Below, in pieces: positions 46,640 to 55,853 of a DNA stretch of 64,000 bases. Under the pieces are notes generated by a model. That model was not told the DNA's origin. It saw only the letters and a program-made list of their open reading frames with translations, and searched no databases. The stretch comes from Flavobacterium flabelliforme (GTDB lineage: Bacteria; Bacteroidota; Bacteroidia; Flavobacteriales; Flavobacteriaceae), in assembly GCF_017948675.1 (NCBI RefSeq), contig NZ_JAGFBU010000004.1, forward strand, positions 248,001-312,000, given 5' to 3'. How positions within the stretch are numbered: the stretch's first letter is position 1; every line of letters starts with the position of its first letter. The position numbers were made by a program, and so were the translations under genes.

Positions 46640-47215
46640 CTATTTACGAACAGCATCATGATTAACAGCATTCAAGGCAACTTCATTCAGTATAAAGTCC
46701 GATTCTTTTTCTTCTGCTAATGTTTGTGTTAACAATTTTGCAGCATCATTTTCGCCCAACGCTTTTGCAAACGCTACCAATGTTCCATAAGTAGCAATTT
46801 CATAATGTTCTATTTTTTGCGATCCAGCGATTATTCCAGCATCACGAACAGCCCCTGGCATTGTTTCTTCAAGGATACTATCTCCCTCTTTTAATAGCCC
46901 TGCCATTGCCTCACATTTTTTTCCTTCAGCTTTTTCGCTAAGCAGTTTGAAAACGTTGTCTAAACGAATCACTTGATTCTTAGTTACGGCAAAATGTTCA
47001 TTGATAGCTGACTTAAGAGTGGGCGAAGTAGCATTTGCAGCCATTTTAGGTAGGGCAGTAACAAGTGCATTTTCTGCCCAGTATATATCTTTTAAACTGT
47101 CTATAAATAAATCCTTAAGTGTTTTAGCTGCATCCTTTTTTGGTTCTACTATAAGGTTATTCGTTTTGTCTTTAACAGTACTTTTGTTTTGTGTTGGGTG
47201 GTCTGAATTTTTCAT
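46640..47215 (-). CDS. YciE/YciF-type ferritin-like protein (DUF892)
   Basis: 191 residues. After a hydrophilic N-terminal stretch (1-30) comes a four-helix ferritin-like domain (about 33-185) with DIYWAENAL, EHFAVTKNQVIRL, SQKIEHYEIATYGTL and LAEEKESD. The glutamates and histidines are at the diiron positions of the DUF892 family. These proteins are linked to stress and osmotic or oxidative responses. It is 12 bases downstream of the catalase gene, so co-expression in peroxide defence is likely. Confidence 0.92.
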   Translation of the reverse strand: MKNSDHPTQNKSTVKDKTNNLIVEPKKDAAKTLKDLFIDSLKDIYWAENALVTALPKMAANATSPTLKSAINEHFAVTKNQVIRLDNVFKLLSEKAEGKKCEAMAGLLKEGDSILEETMPGAVRDAGIIAGSQKIEHYEIATYGTLVAFAKALGENDAAKLLTQTLAEEKESDFILNEVALNAVNHDAVRK

Positions 47216-47227
47216 AAGTTCTATTTT

Positions 47228-49369
47228 TTATTGGTATAAATTTTCTTCTCGTTCCCAGTAACGGTGTTTACCCATTGCTTTTATAAATTCTGTAGCAAAA
47301 TCTTTTGACGCTTTTTCTTCTTTCATAATAATTCCTTTGTCACTGGTTTTTATTTTGGATGCAAATGATGTCGCTTTTAATAGTTTTTGCCCATCGCCAT
47401 CTGCTCCTATAACTTTGCAATGTTTGTAAGCATCATTCAAGAATTCTTGTACTTCTTCGTTTTGCTCTAAGGCTTTTATTTCTTTTCCATGCGGAATATA
47501 AACTGAGTCAAAAAGAACGGATGAAGCGGTAAGAAAACTAAAGTCTACTGGAATAGCACCATCATTTTCGGTTTTCAGGCTTCCTTGATGAGGTGCTATC
47601 ACAAAACCTTTTGCCCCTTCTTTTAACAATGCGCTTTTTATATTGGCTACACAAGCTTCAGAAACTCCTTCATTACAAATAATAGCTACTTTTCTTGAAG
47701 TTATTGTATTAGAGTTTGTTGGGTTTTTAATCATGGTTAGCGCATCCGAAGAGGATACGGATTGTTTAACTGTAGTTGATTCTTGATTTCCCATTTCATT
47801 CTCTGGTGAAACTCCGTGGTTCATAGGTTTTTCTGGTGAATCAGGAACTTGTGCTCCTAAACCTAAAGCAACTTTTTCGGCTAATTGTTGGTCTACTTGA
47901 GCTAAAAGGCCTAACATGCGAATTCTAATAGCTGCGGTTTCAACTTTTCCTAATTCAAAACGTAAGGCTTTAACGATATGGCTTTTCTCCACCTCAGTTT
48001 GACTATTAAAAAATAATTTGGCTTGACCAAAATGATCATTAAAACTTTCGCTTCTACCTCTTATTTTGTGAGAATCGATGCGCTCATTAAAACTTGAAAA
48101 TCCACCTTCATTTATTTTAGCTTGGTATGGACATCCGCCGCCGAGAGAATTAGGATGATAACTTACACGACCCGTATTAATTTCCTGACGCATATGACCA
48201 TCTCTCTGGTTATTGTGTACGGCTGCAATACTGCGGTTGATTGGTATTTCATGAAAATTTGGACTTCCTAATCTGGATAATTGGGTGTCTGTATATGAAA
48301 ATAATCGGCCTTGCAAAAGAGGATCATTACTAAAGTCAATTCCAGGAACAAGATGACCGGGGTGAAAGGCAATTTGTTCTGTTTCTGCAAAAAAGTTATC
48401 TGGGTTTTTATTCAATACTATTCTTCCAATTATTGTAACCGGCACAAGTTCTTCCGGAATCAGTTTTGTTGGATCTAATAAATCAAATTCATATTTATGT
48501 TCATCTGCAGATGGAATAACTTGAACTCCTAATTCCCATTCTGGAAAATTCCCCATTTCAATAGCATCCCATAAGTCTTGACGATGAAAATCAGCATTTT
48601 TTCCTGATATTTTTTGTGCTTCATCCCAAGCTACTGCATGTGTGCCTAATTTTGGTTTCCAATGAAACTTTACAAAAACAGATTCGTCTTTAGCATTTAT
48701 GAGTCGGAAAGTATGAACTCCAAACCCTTCCATCATTCGTAAACTTCTAGGAATAGCTCTATCTGACATAATCCACATGATCATGTGCATGGATTCTGGC
48801 ATTAAGGAAATAAAGTCCCAAAAAGTATCGTGTGCCGAAGCTGCTTGTGGCATTTCGTTATGAGGCTCAGGTTTAACTGCATGTACAAGATCAGGAAATT
48901 TAGAAGCATCTTGAATAAAAAACACAGGCATATTATTTCCTACCAAATCATAATTTCCTTCTTCTGTATAAAACTTAATTGCAAAACCTCTAACATCTCT
49001 TGCCAAATCTGTAGAACCTCGAGAACCCGCTACAGTAGAAATACGAGCAAATATGGGGGTTTTTAGTCCTTTGGTTTGCAGAAAGCCAGCCTTTGTCAAT
49101 TCTGGAATCGGATTTGTAACTTCAAAAAAACCATGAGCTCCAGATCCTCTTGCATGTACAATTCTTTCTGGAATTCTTTCATGGTCAAAATGAGTAATCT
49201 TTTCTCTTAAAATAAAGTCCTCTAATAAAGATGGACCGCGTTCACCTGCTTTTAAGGAATTATTGTCATCGTTGATTTTTAGACCTTGATCGGTTGTCAA
49301 AAATTTGTTGTTTGCATCCGATTTGTTTTTAGCTAAATCGCGATGCTTGCTGTCTTGTAGATTTTCCAT
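47228..49369 (-). CDS. katE: large-subunit monofunctional catalase (HPII/KatE type)
   Basis: 713 residues. Haem catalase core with distal His72 ([12 protein letters not shown]), Asn145 ([11 protein letters not shown]) and proximal Tyr359 ([14 protein letters not shown]). The C-terminal DJ-1/PfpI-like domain (about 555-690, [19 protein letters not shown]) is the mark of large-subunit catalases. It removes hydrogen peroxide in the cytoplasm. It is the first gene of a unit with the YciE/F-like gene. A TAAATTTG box at 49453-49460 (minus) is a possible -7 element. Confidence 0.97.
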   Translation of the reverse strand: MENLQDSKHRDLAKNKSDANNKFLTTDQGLKINDDNNSLKAGERGPSLLEDFILREKITHFDHERIPERIVHARGSGAHGFFEVTNPIPELTKAGFLQTKGLKTPIFARISTVAGSRGSTDLARDVRGFAIKFYTEEGNYDLVGNNMPVFFIQDASKFPDLVHAVKPEPHNEMPQAASAHDTFWDFISLMPESMHMIMWIMSDRAIPRSLRMMEGFGVHTFRLINAKDESVFVKFHWKPKLGTHAVAWDEAQKISGKNADFHRQDLWDAIEMGNFPEWELGVQVIPSADEHKYEFDLLDPTKLIPEELVPVTIIGRIVLNKNPDNFFAETEQIAFHPGHLVPGIDFSNDPLLQGRLFSYTDTQLSRLGSPNFHEIPINRSIAAVHNNQRDGHMRQEINTGRVSYHPNSLGGGCPYQAKINEGGFSSFNERIDSHKIRGRSESFNDHFGQAKLFFNSQTEVEKSHIVKALRFELGKVETAAIRIRMLGLLAQVDQQLAEKVALGLGAQVPDSPEKPMNHGVSPENEMGNQESTTVKQSVSSSDALTMIKNPTNSNTITSRKVAIICNEGVSEACVANIKSALLKEGAKGFVIAPHQGSLKTENDGAIPVDFSFLTASSVLFDSVYIPHGKEIKALEQNEEVQEFLNDAYKHCKVIGADGDGQKLLKATSFASKIKTSDKGIIMKEEKASKDFATEFIKAMGKHRYWEREENLYQ

Positions 49370-49711
49370 AGAATTTATGATTATTAAATTTATAGCTGTA
49401 TGTAAGTTGATATTTGTGTACGTGTTTATAATTTTATTTTAAATCTTAAAATCAAATTTATTTATTATCTGATCAAATAAATTATAAAATATTTTTAAAA
49501 TTTTATATAATTTAAAACATTAAGTATTTGATAATGTTGCTATTGAGTTTTATTCTAATGTAGAATTTTTTAATGAAAAAATAATTGAAACAAGACGTTT
49601 TTAAGGATTTTGAATGATGATGAGTTTGAATTTTGCAAATATTGTTTGTGATTGTGTAATAACTTTTTAAGTTCATAATGGTAATTTTATTAAAATTTAA
49701 AACCACAAAAA
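49370..49711. other. 342-base divergent region between katE and the hydrophilic-protein gene
   Basis: It is highly AT-rich. The minus strand holds TAAATTTG (49460-49453), a match to TAnnTTTG about 85 bases before katE. A reverse-strand open frame at 49512-49730 overlaps the start of the next gene and has the composition of non-coding sequence. No other feature was found. Confidence 0.4.
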
Positions 49712-49906
49712 ATGAGCACAAACAATTCAACTCCGCAAAATTCGAACAACAAAGGATCAGATAACCGAAGTGATATGAGAAAGCATCAATATAAAGATCA
49801 CGATCAAGTGTTAACGAATGATGAAAACTACGATGAGGATACTCAAAAATTTAAAGGGGAAGCACCAGATTTTGATGATAAACTCAATAATGAAGAAAAA
49901 AAATAA
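49712..49906 (+). CDS. 64-residue hydrophilic, disordered-looking protein
   Basis: A small protein composed almost entirely of polar residues (Asn, Asp, Lys, Ser, Glu), opening MSTNNSTPQNSNNKGSDNRS, with no hydrophobic core. It is probably intrinsically disordered, like small stress-induced hydrophilins. It is divergent from katE and followed by a strong terminator, which supports it as a real gene. Function unknown; a stress role is inferred only from composition and neighbours. Confidence 0.7.
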   Translation: MSTNNSTPQNSNNKGSDNRSDMRKHQYKDHDQVLTNDENYDEDTQKFKGEAPDFDDKLNNEEKK

Positions 49907-49911
49907 ATTTT

Positions 49912-49950
49912 AAAAGCGTCTTAGAGCAATCTCTAAGACGCTTTTTTTTT
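49912..49950 (+). terminator. terminator of the hydrophilic-protein gene
   Basis: AAAAGCGTCTTAGAG / CTCTAAGACGCTTTT, a 15-base perfect stem with CAAT loop, then a run of T, a few bases after the stop codon. Confidence 0.95.
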
Positions 49951-50168
49951 GTAGTATTATTATAAATTTATATTTCTTTCCTCAAATTGGTTTTTAAGAC
50001 TCTTCATAACTCTTAACCATTTTTTGAGAGCTTATATTTTCTAAATAAATTGATTTTAAGACAAAAATTCCTTTTTTATTTTGTTTAAGTACAATTTCAT
50101 TATCCAAATAACAGACTTCTGCTCTCTATTAAATGCTAGTAATTCTTAAGGCATTAAACCTATATCAA
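49951..50168. other. gap upstream of the receiver gene with no gene seen
   Basis: AT-rich sequence of about 220 bases between the terminator and the promoter of the response regulator. No open frame, repeat or hairpin stood out. Confidence 0.4.
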
Positions 50169-50197
50169 TTGTTTAACAAAAATTTTTCTTACTTTTG
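50169..50197 (+). promoter_or_regulatory. canonical promoter of the receiver-kinase pair
   Basis: TTG at 50169-50171, an 18-base spacer and TACTTTTG at 50190-50197 match the Bacteroidetes -33/-7 promoter. The leader to the ATG at 50272 is about 70 bases. Confidence 0.72.
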
Positions 50198-50271
50198 ATT
50201 GAATTTTTTATTCCTCTTTAAATAATTAATTCAAAAGCGTCATTAAAGAATCTATTTAAAGGAATATTATT

Positions 50272-50706
50272 ATGCAAAAATTATTACTTGCAGACGATGA
50301 CATAGATGATCGTCTTTTCTTTGAAGATGCTGTAGAAGAGCTCTTTAGTTCTTACAAATTAGCTACGGTTAATGACGGAGTAGAGCTAATGGAATTATTA
50401 GCAAAGGACTCAGAACAATTACCAGATATATTATTTCTTGACATTAATATGCCGCGCAAAACAGGATGTGAATGTTTGTCTGAAATTAAAGCAAATGAGA
50501 CTTTAAAGGATATTCCTGTTGTTATTTTTTCTACCTCTTTAGATATTGAAATAGTAAACAAGTTATATGATAACGGAGCACATTATTATATTCGTAAACC
50601 GGGTGATTTTAATGTATTAAAGAAAGTGATTCATCAAGCGACTATTTTATTACAAGAAGACAAACTTAATCAGCCAGAAAGAAACAATTTTATAATTCAT
50701 TGTTAA
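50272..50706 (+). CDS. stand-alone response regulator receiver (Rcp1-like)
   Basis: 144 residues, a single REC domain. Acidic pocket ADDDIDD, phospho-acceptor Asp57 (ILFLDINMPRKTG), Thr88 in FSTS and Lys109 in IRKPG. No output domain, as in the receivers that pair with phytochrome-type kinases. It is followed after 14 bases by the multi-PAS kinase, its likely partner. It probably passes phosphate on or acts by protein contact. Confidence 0.93.
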   Translation: MQKLLLADDDIDDRLFFEDAVEELFSSYKLATVNDGVELMELLAKDSEQLPDILFLDINMPRKTGCECLSEIKANETLKDIPVVIFSTSLDIEIVNKLYDNGAHYYIRKPGDFNVLKKVIHQATILLQEDKLNQPERNNFIIHC

Positions 50707-50720
50707 CATAATATCTTATT

Positions 50721-53700
50721 TTGAATAATTCCAACGATCAATACTACTTTCTTAAAGGTGGTGGCAAAATGGGCGATTTAATTCGCAAAAAAGATTGGAC
50801 AAAAACGCCTTTAGGTTTGCCAGAAAAATGGTCTCAAAATTTGCAGGCAGCAGTTTCATTAGTACTCAATAATCCTTTACCTATGTATATTGCTTGGGGA
50901 AAAGAATGTACACAAATTTATAACGATGCTTATTTGCCAATTTTAGGGAAACAACAACAATTAGATTCTTTGGATTTCAAACCTTCAGACACTTTATCAC
51001 AAGTGTGGCAAATTACTAAAGATAAGTTTGATTTAGTGATGAAAGGTGAATTTGCAAGTTCGTCAAGCTTTATCTTGACTTTGTATAGAGATGGATCTTT
51101 AAAAAACTGTTATTTTGATTTTGCTTACAGTCCTATTTTTTTACAAGACGGAGAAATTGGCGGAACACTAGTAACCATTTTTGAAACTACAGCCAAGCAA
51201 ATTGTTGATCAAGAATTACAAGAAAGTGAGAAGCGATTTAAAACATTAGCCGATAATATTCCAAATTTGGCCTGGATGGCGGATGCTAAAGGATCTTTGT
51301 ATTGGTATAACAAACAATGGTATGAATACACCGGAACTTCATTTGAAGACATGCAGGGTTGGGGATGGAAATCGGTTTTCAAAGAGAAAGAACTAGAAGC
51401 TGTATTGAAAGAATGGAATACCTCTTTAAAAACGGGACAACCTTTTGAAATGGTTTATCCCATTAAGGGAGCAGATGGAGTTTATAATCAATTTTTGACG
51501 AGAGCATTGCCAGTAAAAAATGATGCTGGAGAAATTACAACTTGGTTTGGTACCAATACCAATATTAACCCACAAAAATTAGCAGAAAGAGCGCTAGATG
51601 AAAGTAAAAACGAACTAGAATTTGTAATTGAAGCTGCAAAATTGGGAACATTCGATTATGATCCAATAACGAATAAGTTTACCTCAAACAACCGATTAAA
51701 AGAGTGGTTTGGACTTTCTGCTGAACAAGATATCGATCTTTATCACGGAACAAAAGTTATTAAAGAGAAAGACAAATCTAAGGTAATTACTGCTATTGAT
51801 ACTGCACTTCAATTTTCCTCTGGAGGAATATATGACATTTGTTATGATATCGTAAATCCTATTTCGAAAAAAGAAATAACATTGCATGCCAAAGGAAAAG
51901 CATTATTTAATAGCGATAAAAAAGCTTTCCGTTTTAATGGTACTGTCGAAGATATTACGGAGCAAACCATTGCAAGAAAAAAATTAGAGCAAAGCGAAAA
52001 CAACCTTCGGTTAATAATACTTCAAGCACCGATGGCAATTGCCATTCTTCGTGGACCTAAATATGTAGTAGAAATTGCCAATAAAAGCGCTTTAGATCTT
52101 TGGACAAAGACTGAGGAAGAAGTATATAATACTTCTGTATTTGATTCGATCCCTGAATTAGCATTGCAGGGAATCCAGGATATTTTAGATAAAGTAAGAA
52201 CTACTAAACAACATTTTTCGACTACAGAATTACCCTTAAAGATTATGCGCTATGGAATATTAGAAACGGTCTTTATGAATTTTTCATATGAGCCTCTTTT
52301 TGATGATGAAGGAAATAGTGATAAAATTATGGTACTTGGTTTTGATGTAACTACACAAGTTAGAGCACGTAAAGAAATTGAGAAAAGCGAACACGATATA
52401 CGCAGTATAGTAGAAAGCGCACCTTTTCCTATTGCAGTGTACACAGGTTCTGAAATGCGAATAACACTTGCCAATCAGTCTATGATAGAGGCTTGGGGAA
52501 AGGGAAGTGGTGTAATTGGTAAATTATATAAAGAAGTATTACCAGAATTAGAAAATCAAAATATTTATGAACAAATAAGCGGAGTTTTTGCTACTGGAAT
52601 ACCCTTTCATGCAAAAAATCAAAAAGTTGAGATATTAAAGAACGGTATTCTAAAAAGTTTTTATTTTAATTACAGTTTTACACCTCTAAGGGATTTATTA
52701 GGAACTATCTATGGTGTCATGAATACTGCTGCTGAAGTCACAGAATTAAACGAAGCTAAAAAAAGAATTGAAGAAAGCGAAAAAAGATTTAGAGATTCGG
52801 TGCATCAAGCTCCTGTTGCCATAGTTATTTTTAGAGGAGAAGAAAACATTGTAGAAATGGCTAATGCGCCCTATTTAGAATTAGTTGATAAAACGGAATC
52901 AGAATTTTTATCAAAGCCCTTATTTTCATCTTTACCCGAAGTAGAACAATCTATAGATCCCATAATTAAGGGAATTTATCAAACTAAAAAAGCATTTTAT
53001 GGCTACGAATTTCCTGTAGTTCTAAAACGCTTTGGTAATAAAGAGGATTGCTATTTTAATTTTGTGTATCAACCTTTAATAGAATCAGATACAGTGGTAG
53101 GGATTATTGTAGTAGCTACAGATGTAACAGCAAATGTTAGAGCAAAGAAAGAATTAGAAAATAAGGAACAGCGATTAAATATTGTTATAAATGCAAGTGA
53201 ACTAGGTGTTTGGGAATTAGATCTAAAAAATAATGAAACAAAGGTATCTCAACGTGCATTAGAAATCTTGGGATTGCCTGGTGAAAAAAAATACAATCGC
53301 GAACTACTTTCTAGTAAGATGCATAAAGATGATTTAATCATAAGAAAAACCGCCTTTAAAGAAGCGCTAAAGAATGGTATTCTTTATTATGAGATTAGAA
53401 TAATTATTGATGAGGTAATACATTGGATAGAAGCTAAAGGAAAAGTTTTTTTCGATTTAGATAAAAAACCACTTCGCATCATCGGAACTTTGCGCGATGT
53501 TACCGATGAGAAAAACATACAAAATGAACTTTTAGAAAGAGAACAAAAGTTCAGACTTTTGGCAGATTCTATGCCTCAATTTGTTTGGACTGCTAATCGA
53601 GAAGGAAAATTAACGTATTTTAATCAAGCGGTCTATGATTTTTCAGGATATTCTAAGGAGGAAATGATTGAAAAAGGATGGCTTTCTATCGTTCACGATG

Positions 53701-54689
53701 AGGAAAAAGAAGAAAATCGAACTAAATGGATTGAAGCAGTTTCTACAGAGAAAAATTTTATAATTGAGCATCGCTTTCGCAAAAATGACGGAACCTACAG
53801 ATGGCAATTAAGTAGGGCAATTCCGCAGCGAGACAAATCTGGTGTTATTACGATGTGGGTGGGAACGAGTACTGATATTCAGGATCAAAAAATGTTTACC
53901 AACGAATTAGAGAAACAAGTATCTGAAAGAACAAAAGAAATCTACGACAAAAACGAAGCTTTAGAAAAGATGAATAGGGAACTACAATCTTTTGCTTATA
54001 TATCGAGTCATGATTTACAAGAACCTTTGCGAAAAATTCAGACTTTTGCAACTCAACTTCAACAGAGTGAAGCCAAAAACTTATCCGATAAAGGGCTTGA
54101 TAAATTTCATAGAATGCGATCTGCTGCAGACAGAATGCAAACTTTAATTCAAGATTTGCTTGCTTATTCCCGAACCAGCGTGCAAGAACGCTCTTTCAAA
54201 AGAACAAAACTTTCAGATATAATTGATGAGGTAAAAGAAGACTTAGAGGAAGATTTTGAAGGAGAAAATTCAAACATAACAATCAGAAATGACTGCGAAA
54301 TTGATATTATTCCATTTCAATTTAGGCAAGTACTCTTTAATTTGATTAGTAATTCATTGAAGTTTACTAAACCCAATCAAAATTGTAACATCGTTATAGA
54401 TTCACGTTTGGCATTAAACTCAGAAATAGTCACTCATGATTTAGACCCAGATAGAGAGTATTGTTATATTAAATTTACAGATAATGGAATTGGATTTGAA
54501 GAAGAGTATTCTGAAAAAATATTTGAGGTTTTCCAACGCTTGCATGGTAAAGAAAAATTTGAAGGTACTGGTATTGGATTAGCAATTGTTAAGAGGATTA
54601 TTGACAATCATAACGGACGTATTGTTGCAACTGGAGTTTTAAATGAAGGTGCTACTTTTGAAATATTTATTCCGTATCAGAAGTGTTAA
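50721..54689 (+). CDS. giant multi-PAS sensor histidine kinase
   Basis: 1322 residues, cytoplasmic (no membrane helix). The N-terminal module (about 5-150) has the family opening FLKGGGKMGDLIRKKDW, then about seven consecutive PAS/PAC units (about 170-1060; typical LADNIPNLAWMAD, RFRDSVHQAPVAIVIF, WVGTSTDIQDQK). The kinase core has His1097 in YISSHDLQEPLRK, a phytochrome-like dimerisation box, and an ATPase domain with FNLISNSLKFTKPNQ, DNGIGFEEEYS and GTGIGLAIVKR. The start is a TTG at 50721. The preceding in-frame stop is at 50709, and no ATG occurs before the conserved GGGKMG motif. The signal sensed is unknown. Confidence 0.93.
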   Translation: MNNSNDQYYFLKGGGKMGDLIRKKDWTKTPLGLPEKWSQNLQAAVSLVLNNPLPMYIAWGKECTQIYNDAYLPILGKQQQLDSLDFKPSDTLSQVWQITKDKFDLVMKGEFASSSSFILTLYRDGSLKNCYFDFAYSPIFLQDGEIGGTLVTIFETTAKQIVDQELQESEKRFKTLADNIPNLAWMADAKGSLYWYNKQWYEYTGTSFEDMQGWGWKSVFKEKELEAVLKEWNTSLKTGQPFEMVYPIKGADGVYNQFLTRALPVKNDAGEITTWFGTNTNINPQKLAERALDESKNELEFVIEAAKLGTFDYDPITNKFTSNNRLKEWFGLSAEQDIDLYHGTKVIKEKDKSKVITAIDTALQFSSGGIYDICYDIVNPISKKEITLHAKGKALFNSDKKAFRFNGTVEDITEQTIARKKLEQSENNLRLIILQAPMAIAILRGPKYVVEIANKSALDLWTKTEEEVYNTSVFDSIPELALQGIQDILDKVRTTKQHFSTTELPLKIMRYGILETVFMNFSYEPLFDDEGNSDKIMVLGFDVTTQVRARKEIEKSEHDIRSIVESAPFPIAVYTGSEMRITLANQSMIEAWGKGSGVIGKLYKEVLPELENQNIYEQISGVFATGIPFHAKNQKVEILKNGILKSFYFNYSFTPLRDLLGTIYGVMNTAAEVTELNEAKKRIEESEKRFRDSVHQAPVAIVIFRGEENIVEMANAPYLELVDKTESEFLSKPLFSSLPEVEQSIDPIIKGIYQTKKAFYGYEFPVVLKRFGNKEDCYFNFVYQPLIESDTVVGIIVVATDVTANVRAKKELENKEQRLNIVINASELGVWELDLKNNETKVSQRALEILGLPGEKKYNRELLSSKMHKDDLIIRKTAFKEALKNGILYYEIRIIIDEVIHWIEAKGKVFFDLDKKPLRIIGTLRDVTDEKNIQNELLEREQKFRLLADSMPQFVWTANREGKLTYFNQAVYDFSGYSKEEMIEKGWLSIVHDEEKEENRTKWIEAVSTEKNFIIEHRFRKNDGTYRWQLSRAIPQRDKSGVITMWVGTSTDIQDQKMFTNELEKQVSERTKEIYDKNEALEKMNRELQSFAYISSHDLQEPLRKIQTFATQLQQSEAKNLSDKGLDKFHRMRSAADRMQTLIQDLLAYSRTSVQERSFKRTKLSDIIDEVKEDLEEDFEGENSNITIRNDCEIDIIPFQFRQVLFNLISNSLKFTKPNQNCNIVIDSRLALNSEIVTHDLDPDREYCYIKFTDNGIGFEEEYSEKIFEVFQRLHGKEKFEGTGIGLAIVKRIIDNHNGRIVATGVLNEGATFEIFIPYQKC

Positions 54690-54716
54690 TTTGGATCAAT
54701 TATTATATTAAAAGAG

Positions 54717-54749
54717 GCGTTTAAATAAAATTTATTTAAGCGCTTTTTT
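54717..54749 (+). terminator. terminator of the receiver-kinase unit
   Basis: GCGTTTAAATAAA / TTTATTTAAGCGC hairpin with a minimal loop, then seven T, 28 bases after the kinase stop codon. Confidence 0.8.
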
Positions 54750-55113
54750 ATTGAAAGTAAGAATACATTAGAATTTTCTATCTTACAATGAACAAAATTT
54801 TGTTCCTAATAGAACAATTGATAAGTGATGCTATTTTTTATAAAATATTCCAAGTTTTTATCTTTTATTTTAAATGTTTAATAATACTGAAAATTAGGTA
54901 TTAGTTGCTTATCGAAATTGATTTCAAATAAAATAAGAATTTTAATAATTGTTTAATCAATAGAATTATAGGAAGTTACTTCTTTTTTTGCAAAATTTTA
55001 AAATATTTTAAAACCAAACTCTTTATTTATACGTAGATGATTACTGTGATAGTATATTCAAATTACTTTTTATTACTTTCACCACAACCACAAATCATTT
55101 TGACTTATAAATA
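54750..55113. other. 364-base gap upstream of the DUF2064 gene
   Basis: AT-rich, no open frame of note. No exact TAnnTTTG box was found close to the DUF2064 start, so the promoter of that unit is unplaced. Confidence 0.35.
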
Positions 55114-55812
55114 ATGAATTTAGTAAAGGATTCTAATTCACGAACTGCTATTCTTCTTTTTGCACAAAGCGAAAATGTTGAAAGTATTATTAAGCCAATT
55201 TTTCCTAGCGCTAAGCAGAATGTATTGTTGTGGAAGAAAATGAATGGAAATGCTTTAAAAACCATTCAGAAAACTAAATTATCTTATTTTATATCAACTG
55301 AAAAAAATCAAGTTGGAACCAGTTTCGGAGAAAAAATAACAAAAGCTATTCAGCATGTATTCGATCAAGGATTCGAGAAAGTTATTGTTATAGGTAATGA
55401 CTGTATTGAATTAAAATCGCATCATTTATTACAATCCGATCGAGATTTAAAAACAAATTCTTTGGTTATTGGTTCAGATTATTCAGGAGGTGCTTACTTA
55501 ATAGGAGTTAGAAAATCTAGCTTCAATTCTGCTAATTTTCAGCGTATTCCTTGGCAAAGTAAAGATGTTTTTACGGCTTTGCAAAATCTTTACAAAGAAC
55601 AATCCATTGGCTATCTTCCGTTTTTGAATGATTGTGATGATGCTTCCGATTTTAAAAAAGCAATTCATAAATTGTCATTTTCTGATGATTTTAGAAAGTT
55701 ATTACTTTCTTTTTTTAATTCATTAAAAGTTAAAAAGAATAGTGAAATAAAATTTATTTCTACTGCTTATCAAGCGGTCAATTTTAATAAAGGATCTCCC
55801 TTTCCTTTATAA
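55114..55812 (+). CDS. DUF2064 protein, GT-A fold (CofC-like glycosyltransferase/nucleotidyltransferase)
   Basis: 232 residues with the DUF2064 pattern: TAILLFAQ at the start, GTSFGEKITKAIQHVFDQGFEKVIVIGNDCIEL (Asp in the DxD-like position) in the middle, LVIGSDYSGGAYLIG, then LPFLNDCDDASDF. This superfamily has the fold of nucleotide-sugar transferases, and one subgroup is annotated as ArsS-associated in arsenosugar synthesis. No biochemical function is settled for this protein. It precedes the TonB-dependent receptor gene by 41 bases, which suggests one transcript. Confidence 0.8.
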   Translation: MNLVKDSNSRTAILLFAQSENVESIIKPIFPSAKQNVLLWKKMNGNALKTIQKTKLSYFISTEKNQVGTSFGEKITKAIQHVFDQGFEKVIVIGNDCIELKSHHLLQSDRDLKTNSLVIGSDYSGGAYLIGVRKSSFNSANFQRIPWQSKDVFTALQNLYKEQSIGYLPFLNDCDDASDFKKAIHKLSFSDDFRKLLLSFFNSLKVKKNSEIKFISTAYQAVNFNKGSPFPL

Positions 55813-55853
55813 ATACTTTTTACAACTTTTTTTAATTAATTATTCTCAACCAA

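Noticed and set aside
49512..49730. 72-codon reverse frame between katE and the hydrophilic protein gene
   Set aside because: It overlaps the start of a better supported gene and has AT-rich non-coding composition (many Asn, Ile, Lys, Tyr).
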